A DNA stretch of 64,000 nucleotides, taken from Arthrobacter sp. 18067 (GTDB lineage: Bacteria > Actinomycetota > Actinomycetes > Actinomycetales > Micrococcaceae). The stretch lies in assembly GCF_902706295.1 (NCBI RefSeq), contig NZ_CACSJJ010000022.1:38897-102896 (forward strand), given 5' to 3'. The notes under the pieces were generated by a model. The model was not told the DNA's origin and made no database searches. It was given only the letters and a program-made list of their open reading frames with translations. Shown here in pieces: positions 27,701-35,172 of the stretch. The position numbers and the translations under genes were made by a program. Positions within the stretch are counted from its first letter, which is position 1, and each line of letters begins with the position of its first letter.

Positions 27701-28183
27701 GGCAACGGCCTTGGCGAAGATGGGGAACCCGATCTCGTCCGCAGCCGCAATGAGCTCGTCGAGGTCCTTGGACGGCTTGCTCGACTTCAGGACCGGAACA
27801 CCGGCCTTGCGGGCGGCTTCCAATGCGGCAACCTTGTTGCCCGCGAGCTCCAGGACCTCCGCGGGCGGACCCACGAACGTGATTCCCGCCGCCTGTGCGG
27901 CGCGGGCAAGGTCCGGGTTCTCCGAGAGGAAGCCATAGCCGGGGTAGATGGCGTCTGCGCCGGCTTCTTTGGCGACGCGGACAACCTCCGCCACGTCCAA
28001 GTAGGCGCGGACGGGGTGGCCCACCTCGCCGATCAGGTAAGCTTCGTCGGCCTTCTGCCGGTGGATCGAGTTACGGTCCTCGTGCGGAAAGACGGCTACG
28101 GTCTTGGCGCCCAGTTCATAACCAGCGCGAAACGCCCTGATCGCGATTTCGCCGCGATTGGCCACCAGAATTTTCGAAAACAT
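24788..28183 (-). CDS. pyc: Pyruvate carboxylase
   Basis: Pyruvate carboxylase makes oxaloacetate from pyruvate, bicarbonate and ATP to refill the TCA cycle. The 1131-residue single-chain protein has a biotin carboxylase domain (about 1-450, beginning KILVANRGEIA), a carboxyltransferase domain opening with DTTFRDAHQSLLATRVRT, and a C-terminal biotin carrier with AMKMEAS, whose lysine (about K1097) is biotinylated. The gene is single and complete. A Crp-like palindrome lies 77-92 bases upstream of the ATG. Confidence 0.97.
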   Translation of the reverse strand: MFSKILVANRGEIAIRAFRAGYELGAKTVAVFPHEDRNSIHRQKADEAYLIGEVGHPVRAYLDVAEVVRVAKEAGADAIYPGYGFLSENPDLARAAQAAGITFVGPPAEVLELAGNKVAALEAARKAGVPVLKSSKPSKDLDELIAAADEIGFPIFAKAVAGGGGRGMRRVETREALPEALQSAMREADAAFGDPTMFLEQAVLRPRHIEVQILADAEGNVMHLFERDCSLQRRHQKVVEIAPAPNLDENIRQALYRDAVAFAKALNYVNAGTVEFLVDTEGERAGQHVFIEMNPRIQVEHTVTEEITDVDLVQAQMRIASGETLADLGLSQETVSIKGAALQCRITTEDPANGFRPDVGKITGYRSAGGAGVRLDGGTVYSGAEISPHFDSMLVKLTCRGRDYPAAVARARRGLAEFRIRGVSTNIPFLQAVLADPDFNAGNVATDFIDKRPELLKSHISADRGTKLLTWLAEVTVNKPNGELTVHSDPANKLPVIEGPVPTSGSRQKLKELGPEGFAKALREQQALAVTDTTFRDAHQSLLATRVRTRDLVAAGPAVTALMPELLSVEAWGGATYDVALRFLGEDPWDRLAALRQALPNTCLQMLLRGRNTVGYTPYPEEVTEAFVNEAAATGIDIFRIFDALNDVNQMAPAIRAVRATGTAVAEVALCYTGNLLDPNEDLYTLDYYLDLAQKIVDAGAHILAIKDMAGLLRPAAAAKLVTALRERFDLPVHLHTHDTAGGQLATLLAAVDAGVDAVDVAAASLAGTTSQPAASALVAALANTPRDTGLSLANVGAMEPYWEAVRRVYAPFESGLPGPTGRVYQHEIPGGQLSNLRQQAIALGLGEHFEAIEDMYTAADRILGRLVKVTPSSKVVGDLALHLVGLNADPADFNENPQNYDIPDSVIGFLSGELGDPPGGWPEPFRTKALQGRSVKVRDVDISAEDSAALKGDSKTRQHTLNRLLFAGPTKDYLKSVDTYGNISVLDTRDYLYGFQQGSEHVIELEKGVRLIAQLEAVSEADEKGMRTVMCTLNGQSRPVVVRDRSVVSNVKAAEKADPAQPGQVAAPFAGAVTVTVKAGDVVNAGDTVATIEAMKMEASITTPVAGTVSRLAISSVEQVQGGDLLLVIG

Positions 28184-28259
28184 ACTTCTCCTGCATCATT
28201 GCGGGTGGATCGGTCGGTGGTCACAGTGTGTAGTGCCGCCAGCATCAAACACAAATCTT

Positions 28260-28275
28260 TGTGGCAACCATCACA
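28260..28275. promoter_or_regulatory. Crp/GlxR-like operator upstream of pyc
   Basis: On the minus strand the site reads TGTGATGGTTGCCACA. It matches TGTGA-N6-TCACA at nine of ten fixed positions. GlxR, the actinobacterial Crp homologue, binds this consensus in Corynebacterium. It is centred about 84 bases before the pyc start codon. A second small dyad CACAAA-TC-TTTGTG overlaps it. Confidence 0.5.
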
Positions 28276-28401
28276 AAGGAATCGTCATGTGGGCTGTATA
28301 TGCGTGCGCGCGATCCGACGGCATGCTATTGCCGCCCTTCTCCCCTGCGGCCGGGCGCGTAGAAAGCGGGATTCGACGGCGATGCACCATATGATGTTGA
28401 G

Positions 28402-28440
28402 GGGGCTTCGGCGAGCCCCGGCTCCGGCTGTTCCGGAGCC
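28402..28440 (+). repeat. Two back-to-back hairpins
   Basis: GGGGCT pairs with AGCCCC (28402-28419); immediately after it GGCTCCGG pairs with CCGGAGCC around CTGTT (28420-28440). No T-run follows, so they are not typical terminators. They lie 45 bases before the ParA-like gene. Confidence 0.55.
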
Positions 28441-28484
28441 GAATCAGCGCGATACGGCAACCGGCGTTAGGTTTTGGGTTTCAA

Positions 28485-29294
28485 GTGCAAGTAGTCAGCA
28501 TCAGCAGCCTCAAAGGTGGAGTGGGAAAGACGTCCGTGACCACTGGTCTGGCGTCCGCGGCCCTTGCGGCCGGAATTCCTACCCTCGTGGTGGATCTCGA
28601 TCCCCACGCCGACGCCACCACGGCGCTCGGCGTTCAGCCGGGCGGACAGCTCGATATCGGGCGGATGCTCAAAAGCCCGCGCAAAGCCCGGCTCCAGGAA
28701 AATGTGGCCGGCAGCAGCTGGGTGTCCAACGGTTCCAGCGATGGGACCTTGGATGTCGCAGTGGGTTCAGCCTTCACCGGAATCTACGACCGCCCTGATT
28801 TGGGCCGCCGCGACCTTCGCAGGCTCTCAGCCGTACTGGCCGGCACCACGGCCTACGAACTGGTCCTCGTGGACTGCCCGCCCTCCCTCAACGGTTTGAC
28901 GCGCATGGCCTGGAGTGCCAGCGATCGCGTAGTCCTCGTGGCCGAGCCCGGGTTGTTTTCCGTCGCCGGTACGGAACGTACCATGCGGGCCATCCAACTG
29001 TTCCGGCAGGAGTTCGCTCCCAATCTGGCTCCGGCCGGCATCGTTGCCAACAGGGTACGGACAGGGTCGGCCGAGCACACGTTCCGCCTGGCCGAGATGG
29101 AGTCCATGTTCGGCGAATTACTGCTGACGCCCCAAATTCCGGAACAGGCCAACTGGCAGCAGATCCAGGGTGCCGCCCATTCGGTCCACCATTGGCCCGG
29201 AGATTCGGCCAAGAACTCCGCCAAGCTGTTCGACGCGCTCCTGCAAAGCCTCCTGGCGGGGCAATCGTCGTTGCGGGACCGCCGCCAGCGCTAG
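28485..29294 (+). CDS. Orphan ParA/Soj-like ATPase
   Basis: A 269-residue P-loop ATPase of the ParA/MinD class. The deviant Walker A is KGGVGKTS (10-17), followed by VVDLDPHADATTALG and the Walker B-like VLVDCPPSLNGL. No ParB partner or parS site is seen nearby. This gene is distinct from the chromosome-segregation-type parA at 42471. Family members position chromosomes, plasmids or protein complexes; the cargo here is unknown. It is a single gene followed by a terminator. Confidence 0.88.
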   Translation: MQVVSISSLKGGVGKTSVTTGLASAALAAGIPTLVVDLDPHADATTALGVQPGGQLDIGRMLKSPRKARLQENVAGSSWVSNGSSDGTLDVAVGSAFTGIYDRPDLGRRDLRRLSAVLAGTTAYELVLVDCPPSLNGLTRMAWSASDRVVLVAEPGLFSVAGTERTMRAIQLFRQEFAPNLAPAGIVANRVRTGSAEHTFRLAEMESMFGELLLTPQIPEQANWQQIQGAAHSVHHWPGDSAKNSAKLFDALLQSLLAGQSSLRDRRQR

Positions 29295-29337
29295 GCGACA
29301 CCAAAGGTCGCCAAGCCCTGGAATCACGGGCACACGC

Positions 29338-29373
29338 AAGAAAGCCTCCGCCCGTAAGGGAAGAGGCTTTCTT
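29338..29373. terminator. Bidirectional terminator between the ParA-like and MerR genes
   Basis: AAGAAAGCCTC pairs with GAGGCTTTCTT across a 14-base loop, followed by TCTGTCT on the plus strand. It separates converging genes. Confidence 0.8.
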
Positions 29374-29406
29374 TCTGTCTAAGTTCGCGGCCTATTGGAT
29401 CGGCAT

Positions 29407-30000
29407 TTAGCCGATGCGGCGGGCCACACGCCGCTTGCTCAGTTCGTCGTCGGGAAAGGACTGCTCCGCGGCGTGCTCGCTCGGAAGGGCGGCAAGGCTT
29501 CCCTCAACTTCCCGCCATACGCGTCCAACAGCAATGCCGAAGACGCCCTGCCCTCCTTGAACAAGGTCAATGACCTCGTCGGCAGACGTACATTCATAGA
29601 CACTGGCGCCATCGCTCATCAGTGTTATCTGTGCAAGATCCTCAACGCCCCGCTCGCGGAGGTGCTCCACCGCGGTGCGGATCTGCTGCAGGGAAACCCC
29701 CGTATCCAAGAGGCGCTTGACGACCTTGAGGACCAGGATGTCGCGGAAACCGTAGAGGCGTTGCGAGCCGGATCCGGCTGCGCCACGAACGGCGGGCTCA
29801 ACAAGTCCAGTACGTGCCCAGTAGTCGAGTTGGCGGTAGGTAATACCTGCGGCCTTGCATGCGGTGGGACCGCGGTAGCCCGCGTCCTCGTCCAGCACGG
29901 GAAGGTCCTCTGTGAAGAGCAAACCTTGGGCGCCGGATGCGGGCGCAGCAATGCCGGCAGAGGACTGCTTCAGCTCGCCTGCTTCGCCTTTCGGACTCAC
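29407..30000 (-). CDS. MerR-family regulator (Rv1830-like)
   Basis: A 197-residue regulator. The MerR helix-turn-helix runs about 44-80 (GITYRQLDYWARTGLVEP), with the wing containing SQRLYGFRDILVLKVVKRLL. The GTG start has AAGGAGG five bases upstream. In mycobacteria the same order gcvH, garA, Rv1828, Rv1829, Rv1830 is conserved, and this gene holds the Rv1830 place. The ligand is unknown. A 7-bp-armed dyad (30208-30234) lies upstream. Confidence 0.9.
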   Translation of the reverse strand: MSPKGEAGELKQSSAGIAAPASGAQGLLFTEDLPVLDEDAGYRGPTACKAAGITYRQLDYWARTGLVEPAVRGAAGSGSQRLYGFRDILVLKVVKRLLDTGVSLQQIRTAVEHLRERGVEDLAQITLMSDGASVYECTSADEVIDLVQGGQGVFGIAVGRVWREVEGSLAALPSEHAAEQSFPDDELSKRRVARRIG

Positions 30001-30207
30001 GTGACCTCCTTGTTCTCAGTTCCCTTGGGGACGGTGCATACGCTGGCACAACACCGAAATGCAGCAGTGTGATTCCCGCAAGTCCGCACCTTCCAGTGTG
30101 ACTTGCGCAGGCAGTGTATGCAACGGGAACTTGATACCTTCGACGTTAGGCCCGTCGAGGGCCGAGGTCAAAGACCTTGGCCCCAATTTCCAGTCGTGTC
30201 GAAACTT

Positions 30208-30234
30208 TCACCCTCAACTTTAGGCTTAGGGTGA
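30208..30234. promoter_or_regulatory. Dyad TCACCCT-N13-AGGGTGA
   Basis: A perfect 7-bp inverted repeat just beyond the DUF151 gene stop and upstream of the MerR gene. MerR proteins bind such spaced dyads, so it may be the operator of the MerR gene; alternatively it is a weak terminator for the DUF151 gene. Confidence 0.4.
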
Positions 30235-30235
30235 C

Positions 30236-30739
30236 TCAGCCCTCAAAGTCCTCGGGTTCCACGTCGTCCAGGAACTCGCGGAAGCGCCGCATTTCGCGTT
30301 CTTCGTCCACTGATGGATCAGGCTCGGAGTCTTCGCCTTCATCGTGCTCCGTGATGCGGACGCCGGCTTCTTCCATCACGGCGTCGGCGCACCAGATGCG
30401 GCACTTGGCCCGAAGCGCCAGCGCCAGCGCATCAGAAGCGCGCGAACTGACGACCGTGCCGTCGTCGAACTGTAATTGTCCGTAGAAGATATTGTCCTCA
30501 ACGGCGACGATGTTGACGCTGATGATGGAGTGTCCCAGGGATTCCACGACGTCCACCAAGAGGTCGTGCGTCATGGGTCGTGGCGGCACCACGCCCTGCT
30601 GGGCCAGAGCGATGGCACTGGCCTCCGGCGTACCGATCCAGATGGGAACGTGCCGCTCGCCGTTGAGTTCCCGGAGGAGGACCAAAGGCTGGTTTGATGG
30701 CAATTCAATCCGGACACCCACGATTTCGACTTCGATCAT
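30236..30739 (-). CDS. Bifunctional nuclease family protein (DUF151)
   Basis: A 167-residue protein with the DUF151 core: VGVRIELPSNQPLVLLRE, the HVPIWIGTPEASAIA motif, RPMTHDLL and SRASDALALALR. The family includes plant nucleases with both RNase and DNase activity, but bacterial function is not established. An acidic C-terminal tail (about 130-167) follows. Its ATG overlaps the ftsR stop by one base (TGATG), so both are translated together. Matches Rv1829 in the conserved gcvH-garA neighbourhood. Confidence 0.9.
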   Translation of the reverse strand: MIEVEIVGVRIELPSNQPLVLLRELNGERHVPIWIGTPEASAIALAQQGVVPPRPMTHDLLVDVVESLGHSIISVNIVAVEDNIFYGQLQFDDGTVVSSRASDALALALRAKCRIWCADAVMEEAGVRITEHDEGEDSEPDPSVDEEREMRRFREFLDDVEPEDFEG

Positions 30740-31461
30740 CAGCTATCCATCCGGGAGATGCGATCGTGGACGAGCGCCCTGTGGAGGGTGAGGCAGAGGT
30801 CGCTGATTTCGCGGGCGGCCTCTGCGGCGCGTGCCTGTGACGCTGCGTCCCTACGGGACGTCAGTGGAGCAACCGCCCTTTCGACCAGGCCGAACTCCCG
30901 TTCCGCCGCAGCTTGGAAGGGACGAAGATGCCGGGGCTCCAGGCCGTGGCTTTCCAACTGCACGCAAGCCCGGGCCACCTGGAGAGCATGTTCGTCGAAC
31001 CGCCCGCCAATATGGCTGATCAGCCCAAAGCTCAAGAGGGACTCCAGCAACGGGACACTGGCACCCGACTCGACGCGCAACTGCTCCTCAGTCAATGCGC
31101 GCGCCCTCCCCTGCAACTCCGCGGCCATCCCCTCCGAGACGGCCTTGGGCGCCACATTAACGCCGGGCGGAAGGTTCTCCGGCCGCTCCCCGCGGTCTAT
31201 GGCATCAAGGTAATCCTTAATGACTTTCAACGGCAGATATTGGTCGCGCTGCAATGCGAGGACAAAACGAAGGCGCTCAACGTCACTATCGGCATATTGC
31301 CTGTAGCCGGCAGGGGTCCTCTTCGGGTTAATGAGCCCCTTTTCCTCCAGGAAACGGATCTTGGACGCAGTCATCCCCGGAAAGTCGTCACTCAGCTGCG
31401 CGAGGACTTCCCCGATATTCAGGACCTGCGGTCCGCGGCGGTCCGGCTGGGCAATAGCCAC
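30739..31461 (-). CDS. ftsR: MerR-family regulator FtsR (Rv1828-like)
   Basis: The 240-residue protein has a MerR winged helix near the N-terminus (TASKIRFLEEKGLINPKRTPAGYRQY from about residue 31) and a helical C-terminal effector region. The Corynebacterium homologue FtsR activates ftsZ expression, linking this gene to cell division. It starts with GTG only 14 bases after the garA stop. Ribosome site is weak, suggesting coupling to garA. The symbol rests on family and synteny with Rv1828. Confidence 0.85.
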   Translation of the reverse strand: MAIAQPDRRGPQVLNIGEVLAQLSDDFPGMTASKIRFLEEKGLINPKRTPAGYRQYADSDVERLRFVLALQRDQYLPLKVIKDYLDAIDRGERPENLPPGVNVAPKAVSEGMAAELQGRARALTEEQLRVESGASVPLLESLLSFGLISHIGGRFDEHALQVARACVQLESHGLEPRHLRPFQAAAEREFGLVERAVAPLTSRRDAASQARAAEAAREISDLCLTLHRALVHDRISRMDS

Positions 31462-31475
31462 AGGCAGGTACCCCG

Positions 31476-31952
31476 TCAGACTTGGCCTGCTGCGCGGACA
31501 GGGCTCAGGTAGTAGGTCAACCGGAACTTGCCGATCTGAACCTCGTTGCCGCTCTTCAGCTGCACGCGGTCAACGCGGTCGTGGTTGACATACGTTCCGT
31601 TGAGGCTGCCCATATCCACGAGTTCGAAGCCGGATGCAGAGCGGAGGAACTGGACGTGCTTCCGCGACACTGTGACGTCGTCGAGGAAGATGTCCGCATC
31701 CGGGTGCCGCCCCGCCGTGGTGGTGTCCGCGTCCAACAGGAACCGGGCTCCGGCATTGGGACCGCTATGGGCGATGAGCAAAGCCGAGTTCGGCGGAAGT
31801 GCTTCCACGGATGCACGCTCTTCAGGGGCCAACTTTGGTGCAACGCTTGGCTCGTCCCACGTTGGCGTGATGCTGATCGAGGTGGTCTCCGACGTCGGCT
31901 GTTCCTCCGCGCCGTTCCCGACATTGGCTTGATTCTGTTCGCCGCCAACCAT
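31476..31952 (-). CDS. garA: FHA-domain regulator GarA/OdhI
   Basis: GarA/OdhI is a cytoplasmic switch that inhibits 2-oxoglutarate dehydrogenase and affects glutamate enzymes; phosphorylation of its N-terminal threonines by Ser/Thr kinases turns it off. The 158-residue protein has the ETTS phosphorylation motif (22-25) and an FHA domain with GRHPDADIFL (81-90), SRKH (96-99) and LNGTYV (117-122). A candidate kinase, the PASTA kinase at 15003, is in the window, though it is far away. It sits between gcvH and ftsR as in mycobacteria and corynebacteria. Confidence 0.94.
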   Translation of the reverse strand: MVGGEQNQANVGNGAEEQPTSETTSISITPTWDEPSVAPKLAPEERASVEALPPNSALLIAHSGPNAGARFLLDADTTTAGRHPDADIFLDDVTVSRKHVQFLRSASGFELVDMGSLNGTYVNHDRVDRVQLKSGNEVQIGKFRLTYYLSPVRAAGQV

Positions 31953-32032
31953 GGAATTTCCTCCTCATCCGCCGGCAGTTCCAAAACCTGCCAGGCACTT
32001 CCGCATCCCGGTACCGCCGGGCAAATCGGTTG

Positions 32033-32083
32033 CTGGCCCGCCGTCGCGCTTTCCCGCTAAGGAAAATCAGCCTGGCGGGCCAG
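32033..32083 (-). repeat. Long-range stem between gcvH and garA
   Basis: CTGGCCCGCC (32033-32042) is perfectly complementary to GGCGGGCCAG (32074-32083). Within the 31-base loop TTTCC and GGAAA could form a small inner stem. It may act as an attenuator or processing site that sets gcvH and garA levels apart. Confidence 0.5.
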
Positions 32084-32089
32084 ATAACT

Positions 32090-32476
32090 TTAGCCTACCT
32101 GTTGTTCGTACTCCGATGCACTGAGCAGGGAATCCACGGCATCTGCTTCTGCGAGCTTTACCTCAATGAGCCACCCTTCGCCGTAAGGGTCCGAGTTAAT
32201 CAGGGCAGGATCGGTGTCCAGTGCGTCATTGCGGTTGATGACTTCGCCGCTCACCGGGGCGTAGATATCACTGACGCTCTTGGTGGATTCGACTTCGCCA
32301 ACTACTTCATTGCCGGTGACTTTCGTCCCCGGTTCAGGCATCTGTGCGTACACGACGTCGCCCAGTGCGTCTTGCGCAAAGTCTGTAATGCCAATCCGCA
32401 CAACTCCGTTGGCATCAGGAGCGGTAACCCATTCATGTTCCGCGGTGTAGGAAAGTTCTTCTGGAATATTGCTCAC
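32090..32476 (-). CDS. gcvH: Glycine cleavage system H protein
   Basis: GcvH carries the lipoyl arm that shuttles the aminomethyl group between the P, T and L proteins of glycine cleavage. The GTG at 32476 yields 128 residues starting SNIPEELSYTAEHEWV, the usual family start; upstream frame is ignored. The lipoylated lysine lies in GEVESTKSVSDIYAP (K66). No gcvP or gcvT is nearby. It leads the conserved gcvH-garA-ftsR-DUF151-merR series. Confidence 0.95.
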   Translation of the reverse strand: MSNIPEELSYTAEHEWVTAPDANGVVRIGITDFAQDALGDVVYAQMPEPGTKVTGNEVVGEVESTKSVSDIYAPVSGEVINRNDALDTDPALINSDPYGEGWLIEVKLAEADAVDSLLSASEYEQQVG

Positions 32477-32593
32477 GGGTGGCCTTTCATCGGGACAATT
32501 ACGAACCTCGACGGCGGCCCGTGCTGGTGGCCACCGCTGAAAGTATAGGCACATTTCCCCTGCACCTGATGGGGTCTCTGCCATGATTGACCC

Positions 32594-33196
32594 ATGACTG
32601 AACAAGCACAAGTACCAGCTCAGAAAAAGCGCAATTGGGGCGTAAAAATAATCCTGATCCTGGTGGCATTGCTTGTCGCTGTGGCCGCCTGTTTTATCCT
32701 CAGGGCCATCCTCCCCCGCTGGTGGTCCGACGTCATCGCCGGGCAGATCAGGCGTGATCTAGGAGCCAGCGTCCTGGTAGGCATGTTCTACGGTTTCGTC
32801 TTTACGTTCATTCCGCTCCTGGTCGCATGGCAGGCCACCCGCAAGTCGGTTACCTGGCCCTGGAAAATCGCTATTGTCCTGGTGGCCGTCGCCATCGCCA
32901 CCCCAAACCTGCTCACCGCCGGCATCGTCTTCGGCAGCACGGAGTCAGCCCACGCCGGTCAGCGTACTCTCAGCGTGGATGCAGGTTTCTTCACGACGTG
33001 GACAGCAGTTTCGGCCATTGCCGCGCTGCTCATCTTCATCGCCGTGACAGTCCTGTGGGCCCTTTGGCGGCGGCGGGGCAAGCAAATGAAAGTTCTGAAG
33101 CAGGCAGAAAATGAACGATTGAAGGCCGCGAAAGTCGCTGAACAGGAATCGCGCGATGCCTCACCCAACACACGCGACGCATCGCCCAACACATAG
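32594..33196 (+). CDS. Hypothetical membrane protein
   Basis: A 200-residue protein with about four membrane helices (around 18-40, 61-79, 91-111, 137-158) and a charged, probably cytoplasmic tail containing two copies of RDASPNT at the very end. No family is recognised. It is divergent from gcvH (118 bases between starts) and ends in a strong terminator. Possible role in permease or envelope functions cannot be read from sequence. Confidence 0.75.
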   Translation: MTEQAQVPAQKKRNWGVKIILILVALLVAVAACFILRAILPRWWSDVIAGQIRRDLGASVLVGMFYGFVFTFIPLLVAWQATRKSVTWPWKIAIVLVAVAIATPNLLTAGIVFGSTESAHAGQRTLSVDAGFFTTWTAVSAIAALLIFIAVTVLWALWRRRGKQMKVLKQAENERLKAAKVAEQESRDASPNTRDASPNT

Positions 33197-33203
33197 GACG
33201 CGG

Positions 33204-33240
33204 GAAGCCCGCCACGGAATGGTCCGTGGCGGGCTTCCTT
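33204..33240. terminator. Bidirectional terminator before the MFS gene
   Basis: GAAGCCCGCCACGGA pairs with TCCGTGGCGGGCTTC around ATGG and is followed by CTTCTT. It lies between two converging genes. Confidence 0.9.
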
Positions 33241-33258
33241 CTTAACCGATGTCCAGCG

Positions 33259-34467
33259 TCAGGCGACAGTCGCCTCACGCGGTTCGCGTTCGACGTCGGG
33301 CGTTGCGGTGGGTGCCACAGCTCCCCTGCGCTTGGCTGCTGCGGCTGCGATCACCATGACCAGCAACGCAGCGACCGTAATGCCCGCGCCTGCCCAGATG
33401 GGAGACGTGTAGCCGAGGCCGGCGGTGATGGTCACGCCACCGAGCCAGGCTCCAAGCGCGTTGCCAAGGTTGAAGGCACCGATGTTGGCGCCCGACGCAA
33501 GCGTTGGTGCAGTGGAAGCGAAGTGCATGACGCGCATCTGCAGACCTGGAACCGTGGCGAAGCCGAACCCGCCCATCAGCGCCAGTGAGATCAGCGTGGC
33601 AATGCTGTTGGACGCCGTGAGGGCGAAGAAGACCAACACCACGACGAGCCCGGCGAGGATGACCACGAGTGACTTGTCGAGTGCTTTGTCTGCCGCCTTG
33701 CCACCCAGGAAGTTGCCCACGAACAGGCCTCCGCCGAAGAGCACCAGCAGCCACGGCACGGCGCCGGACTCGAATCCGGAGACCTCCGTCAACGTGAAGG
33801 CGATGTAGGTAAAGGCGCCAAACATACCGCCGAAGCCAAGGATGGTCACGATGATCGAGAGCCACACCTGGCCGGACTTGAAAGCCCCCAGTTCGCTGCG
33901 GAGACCCTTGGTGGGCTCGGTGCTGGCCTTGGGGACCATGAGTGCGATGCCGAGAAGCGCAACGACGCCGATGACCGTGATGGCCCAGAACGTTGAGCGC
34001 CATCCGAAGTTCTGGCCCAGCAGGGTTCCGAACGGAACACCGAGGACATTGGCGGCAGTAAGGCCCGTGAACATGATGGCGATTGCCGCAGCCTTCTTGT
34101 GTGCCGGGACAAGGCTGGCAGCTACCACCGAACCAATACCGAAGAATGCTCCGTGGCACAGTGCTGCCACAATCCGGCCGATCAGCATTGCTGTGTAGCT
34201 GTCGGCTATTGCGGAGAGGAAGTTGCCGGCTATGAAGAGGACGAGCAAGCCGATGAGCACGGGCTTGCGTGGCAGTCGGGTGACTGCGGCCGTCACCAGG
34301 AGGGCGCCGACAGTGACGCTGAGGGCGTAGCCGGAGATAAACCAGCCGGCCGAAGCCTCGCTGACGTGGAAGTCAGCAGCAACCTCGGGCAAGAGGCCCA
34401 TAATCACGAATTCGGTCAGTCCGATGCCGAATCCGCCGAGGGCAAGGGCAATCAACCCTGCGGGCAT
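33259..34467 (-). CDS. MFS drug/sugar efflux transporter (DHA1 / AraJ-Cmx type)
   Basis: A 402-residue, 12-helix major facilitator. The start MPAGLIALALGGFGIGLTEF, the FVIMGLLPEVA segment, a loop-2-3 RLPRKPVLIG motif and GRIVAALCHGAFFGIG resemble the AraJ/chloramphenicol exporter (Cmx) branch. The ATG at 34467 has AAGGAG six bases upstream; the frame extension to 34563 is rejected. It is divergent from a MarR-type regulator gene, which suggests drug- or metabolite-responsive control. Substrate not known. Confidence 0.88.
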   Translation of the reverse strand: MPAGLIALALGGFGIGLTEFVIMGLLPEVAADFHVSEASAGWFISGYALSVTVGALLVTAAVTRLPRKPVLIGLLVLFIAGNFLSAIADSYTAMLIGRIVAALCHGAFFGIGSVVAASLVPAHKKAAAIAIMFTGLTAANVLGVPFGTLLGQNFGWRSTFWAITVIGVVALLGIALMVPKASTEPTKGLRSELGAFKSGQVWLSIIVTILGFGGMFGAFTYIAFTLTEVSGFESGAVPWLLVLFGGGLFVGNFLGGKAADKALDKSLVVILAGLVVVLVFFALTASNSIATLISLALMGGFGFATVPGLQMRVMHFASTAPTLASGANIGAFNLGNALGAWLGGVTITAGLGYTSPIWAGAGITVAALLVMVIAAAAAKRRGAVAPTATPDVEREPREATVA

Positions 34468-34532
34468 GTGGAGCTCCTTAGATGGGTGGTTCCGTCGGGA
34501 AGTGGAAGTGCGCCGCCGGGAACCGTAGAATA

Positions 34533-34590
34533 ATAGTTGCAGACGCTTTATATATAGTTGCACACGCTAGGTACTTGCGCAAGCAACTAC
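34533..34590. promoter_or_regulatory. 21-bp-spaced direct repeats and palindrome between MFS and MarR genes
   Basis: ATAGTTGCAGACGCT (34533-34547) and ATAGTTGCACACGCT (34554-34568) differ in one base and are spaced by 21 bases. An inverted GTAGTTGC copy follows (34583-34590), flanking the perfect palindrome CTTGCGCAAG (34573-34582). The AT-rich spacer TTTATATATAG may contain promoter elements. These are the likely MarR operators for the divergent pair. Confidence 0.6.
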
Positions 34591-34640
34591 TTTGGGATGC
34601 GTCGCGATCGACACTTAAACCAGGCAGGAGCACAGCAGAC

Positions 34641-35087
34641 ATGGGCATCAAGGATGACGCCGTAGAAGTACGGGCACAGGGCTGGCGGACCCTTGCCGCC
34701 CTGCACGGGAGCATCGAGGCGGAACTGGAGAAGTCACTCCAGGCTTCAAGCGAGCTGTCCGTGGTGGAGTACACAGTCCTGGATGCCCTGAGCCGCCAGG
34801 ATGGCTGGCATATGCGGATGCAGCAACTTGCCCGCGCCACCGCACTGTCCAGCAGCGCCACCACCCGGCTGGTCAACCGACTCGAAGACCGGGGGCTGCT
34901 CACCCGCATCCTGTGCGCCGATGATCGCCGCGGCATCTACACGGAGCTCACCGCCGCCGGCCAGAAGCTGCTTGAGGCAGCAAAGCCGGTGCATGATGAA
35001 ACTTTGGCTTCCGCGCTGGAGGCAGCCGAGGCAGTTCCCGAGCTTGAGCCGCTGGTGAGGGCCCTCGGCGCGCTCGAAAGGGTTTAG
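34641..35087 (+). CDS. MarR-family transcriptional regulator
   Basis: A 148-residue dimeric winged-helix repressor. The start MGIKDDAVEVRAQGWRTLAALHGSIEAELEK, recognition region MQQLARATALSSSATTRLVNRLEDRGLL and wing DDRRGIYTELTAAG are typical MarR. An upstream extension to 34482 is rejected because it covers the shared operator region. It presumably controls the divergent MFS exporter and itself. Ligand is unknown. Confidence 0.9.
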   Translation: MGIKDDAVEVRAQGWRTLAALHGSIEAELEKSLQASSELSVVEYTVLDALSRQDGWHMRMQQLARATALSSSATTRLVNRLEDRGLLTRILCADDRRGIYTELTAAGQKLLEAAKPVHDETLASALEAAEAVPELEPLVRALGALERV

Positions 35088-35172
35088 CCGACTTCCGGCC
35101 TTGTTCGTTTCCCCGGCGCTGAACGCGAGGGCCAACGAGCGAGGCCGGGAGAACGTGGCCCATTAACGACCA

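Larger units (their letters stand above)
28184..28484. other. Divergent intergenic region, pyc / ParA-like gene
   Basis: About 300 bases with no credible gene. It holds the Crp-like site on the pyc side and two adjacent hairpins (28402-28440) on the ParA-like side. No clear ribosome site precedes the GTG at 28485, which raises the possibility of a leaderless or structured leader transcript. Confidence 0.55.
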
